DNA from: Gemella haemolysans
GTDB taxonomy: Bacteria > Bacillota > Bacilli > Staphylococcales > Gemellaceae
Reading direction: 5' to 3'
Assembly: GCF_012273215.1 (NCBI RefSeq)
Contig: NZ_CP050965.1
Span: 1,286,541-1,350,540 of the forward strand
DNA: 64,000 bases
Positions 52,975 to 63,873 of the stretch are shown here, one piece after another. The notes under the pieces were generated by a model. The model was not told the DNA's origin. It saw only the letters and a list, made by a program, of their open reading frames with translations, and did no database searches. A program made the translations under genes and the position numbers. How positions within the stretch are numbered: position 1 is the stretch's first letter; each line of letters opens with the position of its first letter.

Positions 52975-54237
52975 CTATAGTTTTTCCAAAATATTTTTTC
53001 TAATTTCTGCAAACGCTTCAACACTTGTTCTGTAGCGGATTAATTCTCTGTCACCTGTGAAAACTACCTCTTTTGCACTCACTTCTCCTTTAGAATAAAT
53101 ACCAATATATGCTAATCCTACAGGTTTTCCACTTTCATCACTATTAGGACCTGCAATTCCAGTAGTAGCAACTGCAAAATCGGCACCTAATCGGTTCGCT
53201 ACTCCTAATGCCATCTCTTTAGCTACTTCCTCACTAACCGCACCAAACTTCTCTAAAGTTTCTTCATTCACTCCTAAAGTATTAATTTTTGACTTATTTG
53301 AATAACAAACTACACCTTCTAGGAATGATTCTGAAATTCCACTTTTTTCTACTAACATAGAAGAAATCTTTCCTCCAGTTAAAGACTCGGCTACTGATAT
53401 AGTAAAATTATTTTCTATAAGAAGATTAGCTACCACATTATTCATTTCTGTTTGTGTTCCTGAAATATCTTCATCTCCTACAAGATATATGTACTCTCCT
53501 ACTCTTTTCTCAATCTCTTTCAATTGTTCGCTTATAAGTTGTTCACATTCATTCTTATCTTCATCGCTAGCTGTTATACGAAGTAGCACTTCTCCTGTTT
53601 TAGCATAAAGTGCTAACGTAGGATTTGTTTGATTATCCATTATATCTTTAATTTTAGTTTCTAATAAAGACTCTCCTATACCATAAAATCTTACGTATTT
53701 AGATATAAAATGCTTATTACTAAATTTCTCTAAATATGGTTTTACACTTTTCTCAAACATATCACGCATTTCTCGTGGTGGTCCTGGTAATAAAATTATT
53801 CTTTTATTATTTTCCTCAATTATTATACCTGGTGCAGTTCCACAAAAGTTTTCTAATACTATTGCCCCTTCAGGAATCATTGCTTGTTTTTTATTATTTT
53901 CCGTTATAATATTTCTTCCTGATCTTGTAAGTCTTTCTAATATTTTCACCCATGAATACTCATGGAAATAAAAATCTCTACCAAAGTATTCTGCCACACA
54001 TTCTTTTGTTATATCATCATCAGTAGGTCCTAAGCCACCTGTAATAATAACCGTATCATTTTCTAAAAATGCACTCTCTAAAGTTTTAATTAATCTCTCT
54101 CGATTATCACCTACAGTTGTTTGTCTAAAAACTCCAAACCCAAGAGCCGCCAACTCTTTTGATAAATAAGCTGTATTTGTATTTACTATATCACCTAATA
54201 ATAATTCAGTTCCTACTGACACTAATTCAACTTTCAT
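52975..54237 (-). CDS. cinA: CinA competence/damage-inducible protein
   Basis: A 420-residue two-domain protein. The N-terminal molybdopterin-binding-like domain begins KVELVSVGTELLLGDIVNTNTAYL and has TVIITGGLGPTDDDIT; the C-terminal CinA domain has FTISVAESLTGGKISSML and ATTGIAGPNSDESGKPVGLAYI. Domains of this protein hydrolyse ADP-ribose and deamidate NMN; in competent bacteria it partners RecA. No recA lies in the window. GAGAGGCG precedes the ATG. Confidence 0.95.
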   Translation of the reverse strand: MKVELVSVGTELLLGDIVNTNTAYLSKELAALGFGVFRQTTVGDNRERLIKTLESAFLENDTVIITGGLGPTDDDITKECVAEYFGRDFYFHEYSWVKILERLTRSGRNIITENNKKQAMIPEGAIVLENFCGTAPGIIIEENNKRIILLPGPPREMRDMFEKSVKPYLEKFSNKHFISKYVRFYGIGESLLETKIKDIMDNQTNPTLALYAKTGEVLLRITASDEDKNECEQLISEQLKEIEKRVGEYIYLVGDEDISGTQTEMNNVVANLLIENNFTISVAESLTGGKISSMLVEKSGISESFLEGVVCYSNKSKINTLGVNEETLEKFGAVSEEVAKEMALGVANRLGADFAVATTGIAGPNSDESGKPVGLAYIGIYSKGEVSAKEVVFTGDRELIRYRTSVEAFAEIRKNILEKL

Positions 54238-54342
54238 AATATTCGCCTCTCAATATTTTCATTATTTCTTTCAATTATATTCTACATCAAATTCATTAAA
54301 AAATAAATTATATAATCTCTTCTTATTAATTTCTCAAAATAA

Positions 54343-54390
54343 AAAGAGTATGATTATAAGAACTTTAAAATCCTTATAATCATACTCTTT
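54343..54390 (-). terminator. Terminator of the peptidoglycan deacetylase gene
   Basis: Perfect 18-base stem AAAGAGTATGATTATAAG/CTTATAATCATACTCTTT immediately after the stop codon. Confidence 0.85.
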
Positions 54391-54395
54391 AATTA

Positions 54396-55772
54396 TTATT
54401 CTCTATTTGTATATGATTGATGAAGTTCTAATTGATCTCCCATTAGTTCATCAACAGTCACCATTTCAAATCCTTGTTCAGTTAAGTACTGTAATATCGA
54501 TGGTAATGCATCAATAGTTGTTTGGTGAATATCGTGCATTAGGATAATTGAACCAGGCTGAGCTTTTCTAACTTCTTTCATTATAGAAGCAGTATTACGT
54601 TTTTTCCAATCTAGTGTATCAATATCCCATAAAATAAATGATTGATCGACAGCAGCTTGAATTGCACCATTTATTGCTCCATATGGAGGTCTCATAACAT
54701 GAACATCTTGTCCACTTGCTTTTTTCAGTGCTTCAGTTGTATCATTAATTTGTTTTTTCGCTTTTTCTAGACCTATACTTGGTAAAACTGGATGATCCCA
54801 AGAGTGGTTACCAATTTGATGCCCTTCGACAACAACTTGTTTAATAAGATCTTCATTTCCTGCGACAGAACGACCTACCATAAAGAATGTACCTTTAGCT
54901 TTATATTTTTTCAATAATTCTAATGCTACAGGTGTTGTCTGTGGATTTGGTCCATCATCAAATGTTAATGCAACAGCTTTTCTATCTCTTTTCTTAACAT
55001 ATTCTTTATATTTATCTAAATCTTCTCCTTTTAGATAGCTCTCCGTTATATACTTGTGTAAGTCAGCCATAGGCACTTCTACTGAACTAACTTCTCCGAC
55101 TTTAGGATCTATATTTATATTAAATTTAGAATCACCGTAAGTGAATTTCCAATCAGCCATATCTTGATCACGTAGTTTAACAATAGCATCTTTTCCTTCT
55201 GCTTCAGAAACTCCACGAACTTCTAATTGTTTTTGTATTTTAAATAAAAACTTCTTCTTAGCATCATCTGGAGAAGAAAATAGACTAGATAAGGTGAAAG
55301 GTTTCCCATCACTCGTATGGAAAATACTAGAAATATTAGATTCTGTTGCAGCTTCTACTTTTTTATCAGAAACTTTATGAGTAACTTTCTCAACACTTAA
55401 TTCTGATACATTAGCAAAATTACTTTCTTTTTCTTTACTTCCGTAGAAAACAATTTCTTTAATATCTTTATTAAAGTCTAATTCTCCTTCAACTAATCCT
55501 TTTGTCTCTTCATCCAAACGTGATTTTATTTCATCTGAATTAGAAGAGTTTGAGTTTGGATAATAAACTTTTACGAATTTATCTCCTAACCACCCGCTTT
55601 TCGCACTGCTATCTTTTGCGAAATCTGATTTATCAGTAGCTTCCACCGTATCTTTAACCTGCGATTTAAAATTGTACTCTTGCCATTTTTGGTAAGCAGG
55701 TTCACCGTAGAATAATAAGAATGTACAAATAGCTATAAATAAAATACCTAAAAAGACACCTACTTTCTTCAT
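54396..55772 (-). CDS. Peptidoglycan N-acetylglucosamine deacetylase (PgdA-like)
   Basis: A 458-residue membrane-anchored enzyme: N-terminal membrane segment (residues 4-24), a region similar to the DUF3298/PgdA N-terminal domain, and a NodB polysaccharide deacetylase domain in the last 190 residues. Metal-dependent motifs are complete: AVALTFDDGPNP (Asp-Asp), GNHSWDHP (His-x3-His), RPPYGAIN, LWDIDTLDWKK and ILMHDIH. Deacetylating GlcNAc in murein gives lysozyme resistance. Size and layout match streptococcal PgdA. GAAGGGAAT precedes the ATG. Confidence 0.9.
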   Translation of the reverse strand: MKKVGVFLGILFIAICTFLLFYGEPAYQKWQEYNFKSQVKDTVEATDKSDFAKDSSAKSGWLGDKFVKVYYPNSNSSNSDEIKSRLDEETKGLVEGELDFNKDIKEIVFYGSKEKESNFANVSELSVEKVTHKVSDKKVEAATESNISSIFHTSDGKPFTLSSLFSSPDDAKKKFLFKIQKQLEVRGVSEAEGKDAIVKLRDQDMADWKFTYGDSKFNINIDPKVGEVSSVEVPMADLHKYITESYLKGEDLDKYKEYVKKRDRKAVALTFDDGPNPQTTPVALELLKKYKAKGTFFMVGRSVAGNEDLIKQVVVEGHQIGNHSWDHPVLPSIGLEKAKKQINDTTEALKKASGQDVHVMRPPYGAINGAIQAAVDQSFILWDIDTLDWKKRNTASIMKEVRKAQPGSIILMHDIHQTTIDALPSILQYLTEQGFEMVTVDELMGDQLELHQSYTNRE

Positions 55773-55957
55773 TATTCTTATTCCCTTCTTTAAATTATTT
55801 TCTTATCACATTTTAAAAGATATAGGGAATTAATCTCGTTATAAAGAGTTCACTATATCCTTCCAAACTAATAAAAATTATACATTAGTATTATACCTTA
55901 AACTACAGAATTTCTCCAGTATATTCATTAAAAATTACATTAATAATTTTATATAAC

Positions 55958-55990
55958 AAAAAGACATCAATCAACAGACTGACATCTTTT
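55958..55990 (-). terminator. Terminator after the DEAD-box helicase gene
   Basis: Imperfect hairpin with AAAAGA/TCTTTT stem and a minus-strand T-run, overlapping the region just before the helicase stop at 55996. Confidence 0.5.
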
Positions 55991-55995
55991 CCTTA

Positions 55996-57456
<1,461 letters not shown>

Positions 57457-57573
57457 TTAATTCTCCTTAATTTATCCAATTTTATATACTGTCTTATTTA
57501 TATAACCTGTTAATTATAGCATGAAAATAAAAATTAATAAAGGGATAAGGGTAATCATAAAACTATACCAAAA

Positions 57574-57742
57574 GAGTAACTTAAAAAATAGGATTTTAAA
57601 GAAATAGAATTTCGGAGTCCGTCACTTAAGATTTATTAGATATCTAAACATCTGGTATAAAGCTAATTTAGATATAAATAAACAACCTCTTTTATGTATT
57701 GTTAAATGGATTTTCTAAAAATTTACGGCTTCCGAGTCAATC
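57574..57742 (+). repeat. Decayed copy (E) of the dispersed three-stem repeat
   Basis: The central stem is clear: TTTATTAGATATCTAAA opposite TTTAGATATAAATAAA, same spacing as copy A. The first arm (GAGTAACTTAAAAAAT...TTTCGGAGTCCGTCACTT) and the tail are recognisable but much changed. It occupies most of the 340-base gap between cshA and the beta-lactamase-fold gene. Confidence 0.65.
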
Positions 57743-57757
57743 TCTTTAAAATTCACA

Positions 57758-57795
57758 AAAAAAGATTAGATAGTTTTTTTCTATCTAATCCTTTT
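57758..57795 (-). terminator. Terminator of the beta-lactamase-fold gene
   Basis: Stem AAAGATTAGATAG/CTATCTAATCCTTT next to the stop codon at 57797, with a T-run on the minus strand. Confidence 0.75.
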
Positions 57796-57796
57796 A

Positions 57797-58762
57797 TTAC
57801 ATATTATTGTTTGTAATTTCATCAATTTTCTTAGCAATTTCTTTTATTGCTTGTTTTGATTTATTCAACTTATTAGTATAGATTAATAACATATAATCTT
57901 TATCACCAAATACTATAGCAGTTTCATGATAATTAGCCTCTATAGCCCCATACTTACTAGCTATTTTTTTATTCGGTATTCCATCTTTTATTACTTCCCC
58001 AGCTTCAGAATCTTCTAGGTACTTAATTAACTTCGAATACTTATCACGTTCATTGTAAAGTTTTGCCCAAACTACCTCCATCATTGCCGGTGTTATTCTA
58101 TTTTTTTGAGCTTCTTCCTGTGATAAATTCACACCTAAGCCATCCAAATATTTCACCAATAGATCAGCTGCAGTAGCACTATTCCCTACAAGCATATTTG
58201 TAGCTGTATTATCCGAGTACTGTATCATATTTTGAATAACATAATCTAATTTGTAGCTATTTTTCTTCTTATTATTGGTGATTTCTCCATTTCCTTCTTC
58301 TAAATGGTTCTCATTATAATATATATCAGCATCTTCTGATACTTCACCATTTCTTATGCGGTCATATATTCTCATAGCATATACTACTTTTATTGTACTT
58401 GCGGCTGTAAAGTATTTGTTTTCTTCTTGTCCATATTTATATCCCGTAGAAAAGTTCTTGTAGACAATTCCTATCTCATTGTCTCCTTTATATTGCTCTA
58501 ATATGCTATCAAACGCTTCATTAAGTTCTGTCTCACTAAGTTTTGTATTTTCAGATGTTGATTCTTCTTGTTGATTTTCTTTATTTTGTTCTTGTTGTTG
58601 AGCTAATTCTTGCTGCTTAGCCGCATCCTTCTTTGCCTTAAGATGTCCACCCGCAGAAAATACTCCATATACAACCAAAATAACTGCCATCGATTCAATA
58701 ACAAACTTTAAAAATCTCTTAAATTTTCTCTTCACTACAATAATCACATCCTTTTTCCGCAT
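57797..58762 (-). CDS. Class A beta-lactamase-fold serine hydrolase, membrane-anchored
   Basis: A 321-residue protein with a basic N-terminus, a membrane segment (about 20-38), a Gln/Glu-rich linker and a penicillin-binding-like domain. Active-site motifs: SxxK as AASTIKVVYAM (Ser122, Lys125), SDN as QYSDNTATNML, and KxG as KIASKYGAIE. The Ω-loop Glu166 region is not obvious (QEEAQKNRITPAMM). It could be a beta-lactamase, a carboxypeptidase or a murein hydrolase; the anchor and linker favour a cell-wall role. The start is uncertain: an alternative GTG lies nine codons in. Confidence 0.8.
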   Translation of the reverse strand: MRKKDVIIVVKRKFKRFLKFVIESMAVILVVYGVFSAGGHLKAKKDAAKQQELAQQQEQNKENQQEESTSENTKLSETELNEAFDSILEQYKGDNEIGIVYKNFSTGYKYGQEENKYFTAASTIKVVYAMRIYDRIRNGEVSEDADIYYNENHLEEGNGEITNNKKKNSYKLDYVIQNMIQYSDNTATNMLVGNSATAADLLVKYLDGLGVNLSQEEAQKNRITPAMMEVVWAKLYNERDKYSKLIKYLEDSEAGEVIKDGIPNKKIASKYGAIEANYHETAIVFGDKDYMLLIYTNKLNKSKQAIKEIAKKIDEITNNNM

Positions 58763-58860
58763 ATTTTCTACGTTTCTTCTACTAGTTTACTACATATTAA
58801 CTATTTTCTCAACAGGAAACATGGAACTTCAATATCCCTAATAATGTTTATAAAAAAGAT

Positions 58861-58907
58861 ACGACTCAAGTAATCTAATTTCGAGGAAATCATGATCTAT
58901 GAGTCGT
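58861..58907 (-). terminator. ACGACTCA-type hairpin terminator after the GNAT gene
   Basis: Stem ACGACTCA/TGAGTCGT with inner AATC/GATT-like pairing, followed by a minus-strand T-run. It is similar to arm 1 of the dispersed repeat. Confidence 0.6.
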
Positions 58908-58923
58908 TCACTCTCTTTACAAA

Positions 58924-59679
58924 TTATACTTTCGTTTTTAAATAAAAATTCTGTTCTGAAATTTTTGAAAATCCAATATTTTCATACATATACTTAGGCG
59001 TATCATTAGCATCAGCTACTAAAAGAACATTCTCTTTACGTTCACTCTTTATAGCGTGAGTAATAATATGCTTAGCTAGCCCACGATTTCTGTATTCAGG
59101 TGCTATATATAAATTATCTATCTCAAAGAAATTACTCTTAACTATTATATTAGCTGACCCTACTATTGTTTCTCCATCTTTTGCCACAAGTTGCTTTATA
59201 TTTTCAGATCTAATATCTTCGTATAATAAACCTTGATTATGTTCGGCCCACTCTTCATTGCTAGCCTCTACATCTATTTTATACTGAAACTTCAAATATC
59301 TATTTAAATCAACTTTTTGAAGATATTCTACCTGAAATTCACTTAATTCTGGTTCTACGAAGTCTTTAATATTTAAATAATATAAAAGTAAGTTAATTTC
59401 ACTAAAGCCTTCTTTCTTTAAATATCTTTTAAGCTTCCAAGATAGTTTTACATTTTCTAATGCAGCCAAATGAATAAAATTAACACCTTTATCTCTAAAA
59501 AAGTTTCTACAAGATGCAACATAATATTCAAGTTCATCTATTGAAGTTGGCTCTTTTTTCATCAATAAATAATTCCCACTAAAGTATAATTTTGACTTTA
59601 ACGTTTGGTAAATTACATAACTATCAGTTTCAACTACCGACTTAGCTCTAGTATATATATCTTTAAAACTATAATCCAT
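58924..59679 (-). CDS. GNAT-family N-acetyltransferase
   Basis: A 251-residue protein. The ATG at 59679 (MDYSFKDIYTR) is chosen because AGGAGG is eight bases upstream; the frame opens nine bases earlier. The C-terminal half is a GNAT domain with GSANIIVKSNFFEIDNLYIAPEYRNRGLAKHIITHAI, where RNRGLA is the acetyl-CoA pyrophosphate loop, then NVLLVADANDTPKYMYENIGF. Substrate unknown. It follows the TPR gene and ends the operon. Confidence 0.85.
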   Translation of the reverse strand: MDYSFKDIYTRAKSVVETDSYVIYQTLKSKLYFSGNYLLMKKEPTSIDELEYYVASCRNFFRDKGVNFIHLAALENVKLSWKLKRYLKKEGFSEINLLLYYLNIKDFVEPELSEFQVEYLQKVDLNRYLKFQYKIDVEASNEEWAEHNQGLLYEDIRSENIKQLVAKDGETIVGSANIIVKSNFFEIDNLYIAPEYRNRGLAKHIITHAIKSERKENVLLVADANDTPKYMYENIGFSKISEQNFYLKTKV

Positions 59680-59719
59680 AACTAACACCTCCTATCCTAT
59701 CTCTAATTTTTTCTTGATT

Positions 59720-60889
59720 CTAATGATGATGACCATGTGGTCCATGATGTTGCTCGAAATGACTGATTATATCTCTCACTCTTGCACTTCCTGTTAAGTC
59801 ATAAACATTTCTTAAAGTTTCTACATATGTTGGTTCATCATGAAGTACTTCAAAATAAGTAACAACTTCTTCCTCAACAAAGTCAATATAATCCTCTTCT
59901 TCAGATAAAGCATTTAAAGCAGCACCTAAAAGGATTGGATCATCTTTTATCAATGAATTATCATTATATAAGTCATAGATTTTTTCATATTCAAATAGTG
60001 ATTTAAGAGCATTTATAGTAATAAATAAAGTTTGCTCAGAAATTCCTTGAGAAGATAAGACTTCTTGCATAAGTGTACGAATGTTGTCATATTGTTGATC
60101 ATCTTTATATAAAGAAATTAAATGTAAGTATGCACTAATCGCCATACCTTGTAACTCAATATATTTTTCTAAATATTCCTTAGCTTCATCACCTTTAGAC
60201 ATATGCCCTAAATGTAAGTATGCTTCAGTGAAGTCAGGATCTAAAGCAATAGTTTTTAATAAGTGCATTTTTGATTTTTCCAAATTCTGAATTTGATTAT
60301 AAGCAAATGCTAATGAGAATAATATGCTTGCATCTTCATATCCTCTACCGTTTTGATTGTAAAAGTCAATAGCTTCTTCAAATAATCCTAAAGCAAATAA
60401 ATTATCAAATGCTGTTTGGAAATTTTCTAAAGATGGCTCTTCATAGAAAATTCTTTCACTCAGATTTTTTGCTTTATCTTCTCTACCTGTTGCTAAATAA
60501 ATACCAACTAACTCTTTATCGATAGCACGAATTGCCTCATTAAAATCTGTTCCAGCTCTTGCAGCCAAGAATTTATCCTCAGCAATTTCGTATAATTCAT
60601 CTTCTAAATATATTAAACCTTCTTGATATAGAATTGATGGAGTTTTTGGTGAATTGTATAATACTACCAAAGCATCATCTTTTCTATCTAAGTATAATAA
60701 ATTGTGAACATAACCTTCGATAGCTGTATCATCTTCTCTGTTTTGTTCATAAATAACTTTAGACAGCTCTAAACACTCATCAAATAATCCATAATCTAAA
60801 AGTATTGTACGAAATTCTTCTTGTTGTTCTCTATCTAGTGCAGTAAAATCAATATCTTTTAATTCTTCTAAAAATTGTTGTAAATCCAT
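59720..60889 (-). CDS. Tetratricopeptide-repeat protein with His-rich C-terminus
   Basis: A 389-residue TPR protein of the YpiA type: helical pairs such as SILFSLAFAYNQIQNLEKSKMHLLKTIALDPDFTEAYLHLGHMSK appear along residues 50-370. It ends FEQHHGPHGHHH, a possible metal-binding tail. Similar genes lie near menaquinone or prenyl synthesis genes in Firmicutes. GAGATAATTAA precedes the ATG. It directly follows the prenyl synthase gene. Confidence 0.85.
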   Translation of the reverse strand: MDLQQFLEELKDIDFTALDREQQEEFRTILLDYGLFDECLELSKVIYEQNREDDTAIEGYVHNLLYLDRKDDALVVLYNSPKTPSILYQEGLIYLEDELYEIAEDKFLAARAGTDFNEAIRAIDKELVGIYLATGREDKAKNLSERIFYEEPSLENFQTAFDNLFALGLFEEAIDFYNQNGRGYEDASILFSLAFAYNQIQNLEKSKMHLLKTIALDPDFTEAYLHLGHMSKGDEAKEYLEKYIELQGMAISAYLHLISLYKDDQQYDNIRTLMQEVLSSQGISEQTLFITINALKSLFEYEKIYDLYNDNSLIKDDPILLGAALNALSEEEDYIDFVEEEVVTYFEVLHDEPTYVETLRNVYDLTGSARVRDIISHFEQHHGPHGHHH

Positions 60890-61837
60890 TTAATTATCTC
60901 TCCTTGCTAACTTATTCATTATAAAAGTCAATTCATTTTTAACTGAAATTTCTATTTTATCTATACTATTTTGTGCTTTTAGCAAATAACGTCTACTTAT
61001 ATCAAGAGTCTCTGATAAAATTTTCTCATTATTTTTTATATAATCAATAATTTCCGTTTTCTCTTCAGTACTCGTTTCACCAGTAAAGTTACTAAATAAT
61101 TCTGAGTTTTCTTCTTTAGCAAGTAATGCAGGTAATGTGATATTCCCATTCATTAAATCCTGCCCCACTTCTTTACCAAGATTCTCAGCTCCACCAGCGA
61201 AATCTAAGTAATCATCAATAATTTGATAGCTCATTCCTAAGTAATAACCATACGAAAATGCACTTTTAATGTTTTCATCAGAAGCTTTAGAAACAATACT
61301 ACCAGCAACGCAAGCAAATGCGATTAGAATCGCTGTTTTTCTCTTAATTTTCTTTAGGTAATCTATTCGTCTAGTTTTAATGTTGTATAAACCATCGGCT
61401 TGAATAAGCTCACCGATGCAAAGTTCCTTAAGAGTCTCAGCTAAATAATTATGAATTCTCTCATCACTAAACTTCGCAACCTCATTTAAAACTATCGCAA
61501 ATAAGTAATCCCCTACATGTAGAGCAAATTCATTAGTATACTCTTTATTCATTGTAATACTACCGCGTCTCGTATCAGCATTATCAATAATATCATCATG
61601 AATAAGACTTGCAGTATGAATTATTTCAACTATACTAGCCATTCGAATTATATCTTTTCTATTCAATTCAAAATTTCCTAATTTAGCACACATAAGTAAA
61701 AGAAGGACTCTTACCCTCTTTCCACCATTTAAAAAATATCTTTTTATAATCTCATTTAATCTATCATCATCACATTTTGTAATATCTAAGATATCTTCTA
61801 AAACATCATGTACCAACATATCATACTGTTTTAACAT
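60890..61837 (-). CDS. Polyprenyl (heptaprenyl-type) diphosphate synthase, catalytic component
   Basis: A 315-residue trans-prenyltransferase. FARM motif SLIHDDIIDNADTRRG and SARM motif YQIIDDYLDFAG are intact, as is the substrate-binding GGKRVRVLL. It lengthens allylic diphosphates, typically for the menaquinone side chain. ATG 61852 has no clear ribosome binding site, whereas GGAG lies six bases before the ATG at 61837 (MLKQYDML), so that start is preferred. A HepS-like small protein is encoded immediately upstream. In Bacillus HepS and HepT form one enzyme. Confidence 0.9.
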   Translation of the reverse strand: MLKQYDMLVHDVLEDILDITKCDDDRLNEIIKRYFLNGGKRVRVLLLLMCAKLGNFELNRKDIIRMASIVEIIHTASLIHDDIIDNADTRRGSITMNKEYTNEFALHVGDYLFAIVLNEVAKFSDERIHNYLAETLKELCIGELIQADGLYNIKTRRIDYLKKIKRKTAILIAFACVAGSIVSKASDENIKSAFSYGYYLGMSYQIIDDYLDFAGGAENLGKEVGQDLMNGNITLPALLAKEENSELFSNFTGETSTEEKTEIIDYIKNNEKILSETLDISRRYLLKAQNSIDKIEISVKNELTFIMNKLARRDN

Positions 61838-61854
61838 TCTATTCTCCATCATTT

Positions 61855-62241
61855 TTATACAAAGACCACGGTTTTACTATCAGTTTCCTGGAATTCAATA
61901 TCATAAAAACTAAACCATGTCTTTATTATACTTAAATAAAATTCTTCCTCACTCATCCTTTTAGTAACAAATTGAAAATATCCTACTTTCATAGTATCGG
62001 TTAAAATACTTAATTTATCCAACTCATCTTTCAATATACTATAATACTCAAAACTATAATAATCTCCAAGTAATATCGATTTTGATTCGATATTATCATA
62101 ATTAGATCTATGATTATATATTGAACTTAACGCACAAAAAATAGCAGTATTGTATTTTTCATTATTAAAATTATATTTTTCTATAAAAGGAATAATATTT
62201 AATTTTTCTATTAATCTCTCATTATAATTATATTTTATCAT
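61855..62241 (-). CDS. Short HepS-like protein (heptaprenyl diphosphate synthase component I)
   Basis: A 128-residue protein with the segment ESKSILLGDYYSFEYYSILKDEL, which resembles the LAGDYYSGLYYxLLA motif of HepS, the non-catalytic subunit. B. subtilis HepS is about 250 residues and staphylococcal forms about 190, so this is much reduced; the missing part is chiefly N-terminal. It directly precedes the prenyl synthase gene, as hepS does in the hepS-menG-hepT order, but menG is absent. AAGGATTT precedes the ATG. Confidence 0.7.
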   Translation of the reverse strand: MIKYNYNERLIEKLNIIPFIEKYNFNNEKYNTAIFCALSSIYNHRSNYDNIESKSILLGDYYSFEYYSILKDELDKLSILTDTMKVGYFQFVTKRMSEEEFYLSIIKTWFSFYDIEFQETDSKTVVFV

Positions 62242-62364
62242 AATAAATCCTTCATTATTTGTCTTTATAAATTATACCACAATATCCCAATTTATTGAAA
62301 TTTGATAGTCTAAATTCCAGATGAAAAATTTAACATATTGGTTATCTACTAAAATCATAGAAAA

Positions 62365-62417
62365 AGAGTAACTTTAAAATCATGATTCTTCGAAAATCAT
62401 TATCTTAAAGTTACTCT
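62365..62417 (-). terminator. AGAGTAACTTTAA-type hairpin terminator
   Basis: Stem AGAGTAACTTTAA/TTAAAGTTACTCT with inner ATGATT/AATCAT pairing, in front of the stop of the small protein at 62455. It is another hairpin of the kind seen in arm 1 of the dispersed repeat. Confidence 0.6.
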
Positions 62418-62454
62418 CTATTAAATTTTTCAAACTTAAATACTATTTATTTAG

Positions 62455-62643
62455 TTACACTCTTTCTACAATTGACTCTTCATCACTATTTTCTAATATT
62501 CTTATTGTATTTAATTCATTAATTAAAATTAAAAACATCACGAAAACAAGAATTATCTTAGTATAGATATTATCCATTTTTTCAATAATCATACCTAAAA
62601 AGACATAACAGATCATACTATTTATCCAATTAGATTTCTTCAT
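62455..62643 (-). CDS. Putative small membrane protein
   Basis: A 62-residue open frame with two hydrophobic stretches (about 8-20 and 28-45) and a charged tail ENSDEESIVERV. The segment before its ATG is AT-rich and shows no convincing ribosome binding site, so it may not be expressed. A hairpin terminator follows at 62365-62417, which favours a real transcript. Function unknown. Confidence 0.35.
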   Translation of the reverse strand: MKKSNWINSMICYVFLGMIIEKMDNIYTKIILVFVMFLILINELNTIRILENSDEESIVERV

Positions 62644-62773
62644 ATACTTTGAATTTTTAAAATTAATATATATATACTATATAAACCTATTAATATTTGA
62701 CAAAACAATAAAATATTACTAACCATGAAGTCACCTTTTCTTTACTCATATATTTTAATAATTAGATAAATAT

Positions 62774-63244
62774 CTATAGGTAACTAACCGTTTCTTGATA
62801 TTCCTCAGGTCTTTCTTTTCTAACAAATAGCATAATCGCTACGATAAAGTAGAATAGATATACCGGAATTAATACCCCTACTGTCCCAACAGCTACTACT
62901 ATTGCTAATAATAAGAAAAGTATTCCAGATAAAATACGTTTTTTCATTAAGAAGGTCGCTAATAACGCTACTACAACTAATACTGCTAACAGAACTGAAT
63001 ACATTTTTAAACCTTGAATTGTATAATCAAGTATTTGTTCAGCTGATAAGTTAACCCCATTTAAGTTAGCCCCATTAGGATTTTTTTCTAGTTCTGACTT
63101 AAATAAATTTAAAAACTCAGGATTATCTTTTAAAACTGAAATTTTAAAGAATGAGCTATACGCTAAAATTCCTGTTAAAACTATTAAAATGACATTAGCA
63201 ATCCATGCTAACACTTTCTCCACTGTTCTTTTGAATGGTTTCAT
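62774..63244 (-). CDS. DUF4064-type membrane protein
   Basis: A 156-residue protein with four membrane segments, opening with RTVEKVLAWIANVILIVLTG, as in DUF4064 proteins of staphylococci and relatives, where a Lys-x-Leu-x-Trp-Ile segment precedes the first helix. An extracellular loop of about 50 residues (NPEFLNLFKSELEKNPNGAN) follows. Function unknown. AGAAGGAGGG precedes the ATG. Single-gene unit. Confidence 0.75.
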   Translation of the reverse strand: MKPFKRTVEKVLAWIANVILIVLTGILAYSSFFKISVLKDNPEFLNLFKSELEKNPNGANLNGVNLSAEQILDYTIQGLKMYSVLLAVLVVVALLATFLMKKRILSGILFLLLAIVVAVGTVGVLIPVYLFYFIVAIMLFVRKERPEEYQETVSYL

Positions 63245-63401
63245 AATAAAACCCTCCTTCTATAAAATTAAAGGATTTTCCTTTTTCTAATTATAACATA
63301 AAACGTTCTCATAATATATAACAAATTACCTGAATTAGCAAATTTTACACCTGAAATGATGTTCTTAAAAATTAACTAATTAAGGATTGCATTTATCCCT
63401 T

Positions 63402-63671
63402 TTAATCTTTTACTTCACTTTTATTAAGATACTTTTTATTAAATATTATATGGCATGACGATACAAAAATGAACAAACTAAATAAATATAATAGACTTTT
63501 TGTAATTTGATAATCATCAATCGTTAATATAGCGACACCTAAAAGAGTTATTACCTCGACACAGTAAAATATAATCGCTATAATTCTGTGAATTCTATCT
63601 AACTTTTTTAGTGATTTTTTCGCATCACCGACAATCCCAATTAAGTAGTCAAAAAATACATCAAACATCAT
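63402..63671 (-). CDS. Small two-helix membrane protein, unknown
   Basis: An 89-residue protein with membrane segments at about residues 30-50 and 60-80 and a basic amphipathic N-terminal part (DAKKSLKKLDRIHRI). AAAGGGGAAG precedes the ATG, supporting translation. I recognise no family. The upstream kinase gene runs in the same direction, but a terminator lies between them. Confidence 0.55.
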   Translation of the reverse strand: MMFDVFFDYLIGIVGDAKKSLKKLDRIHRIIAIIFYCVEVITLLGVAILTIDDYQITKSLLYLFSLFIFVSSCHIIFNKKYLNKSEVKD

Positions 63672-63833
63672 TTCTTCCCCTTTATTTTCCTCTATAAAAA
63701 CTGATTCTCTTTCAATATTATGAATCTTTAATATCTTTCTATTTATTATATAGGTTATAGCATTATTATTTTATAATTACAAATTTTTCTATAATATTTA
63801 TTATTGATGAACATATTAATTTAAAACAAAAAA

Positions 63834-63866
63834 TAATCTCCCAAACCTCATTGGCTTGGAAGATTA
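63834..63866 (-). terminator. Terminator of the histidine kinase gene
   Basis: Stem TAATCT/AGATTA with inner CCAA/TTGG, eight bases after the stop at 63874. Confidence 0.65.
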
Positions 63867-63873
63867 ACTTTTA

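Noticed and set aside
63270-63330. cre-like sequence upstream of the DUF4064-type gene
   Set aside because: The match to the CcpA consensus fails at several fixed positions, so it was left out of the feature list.
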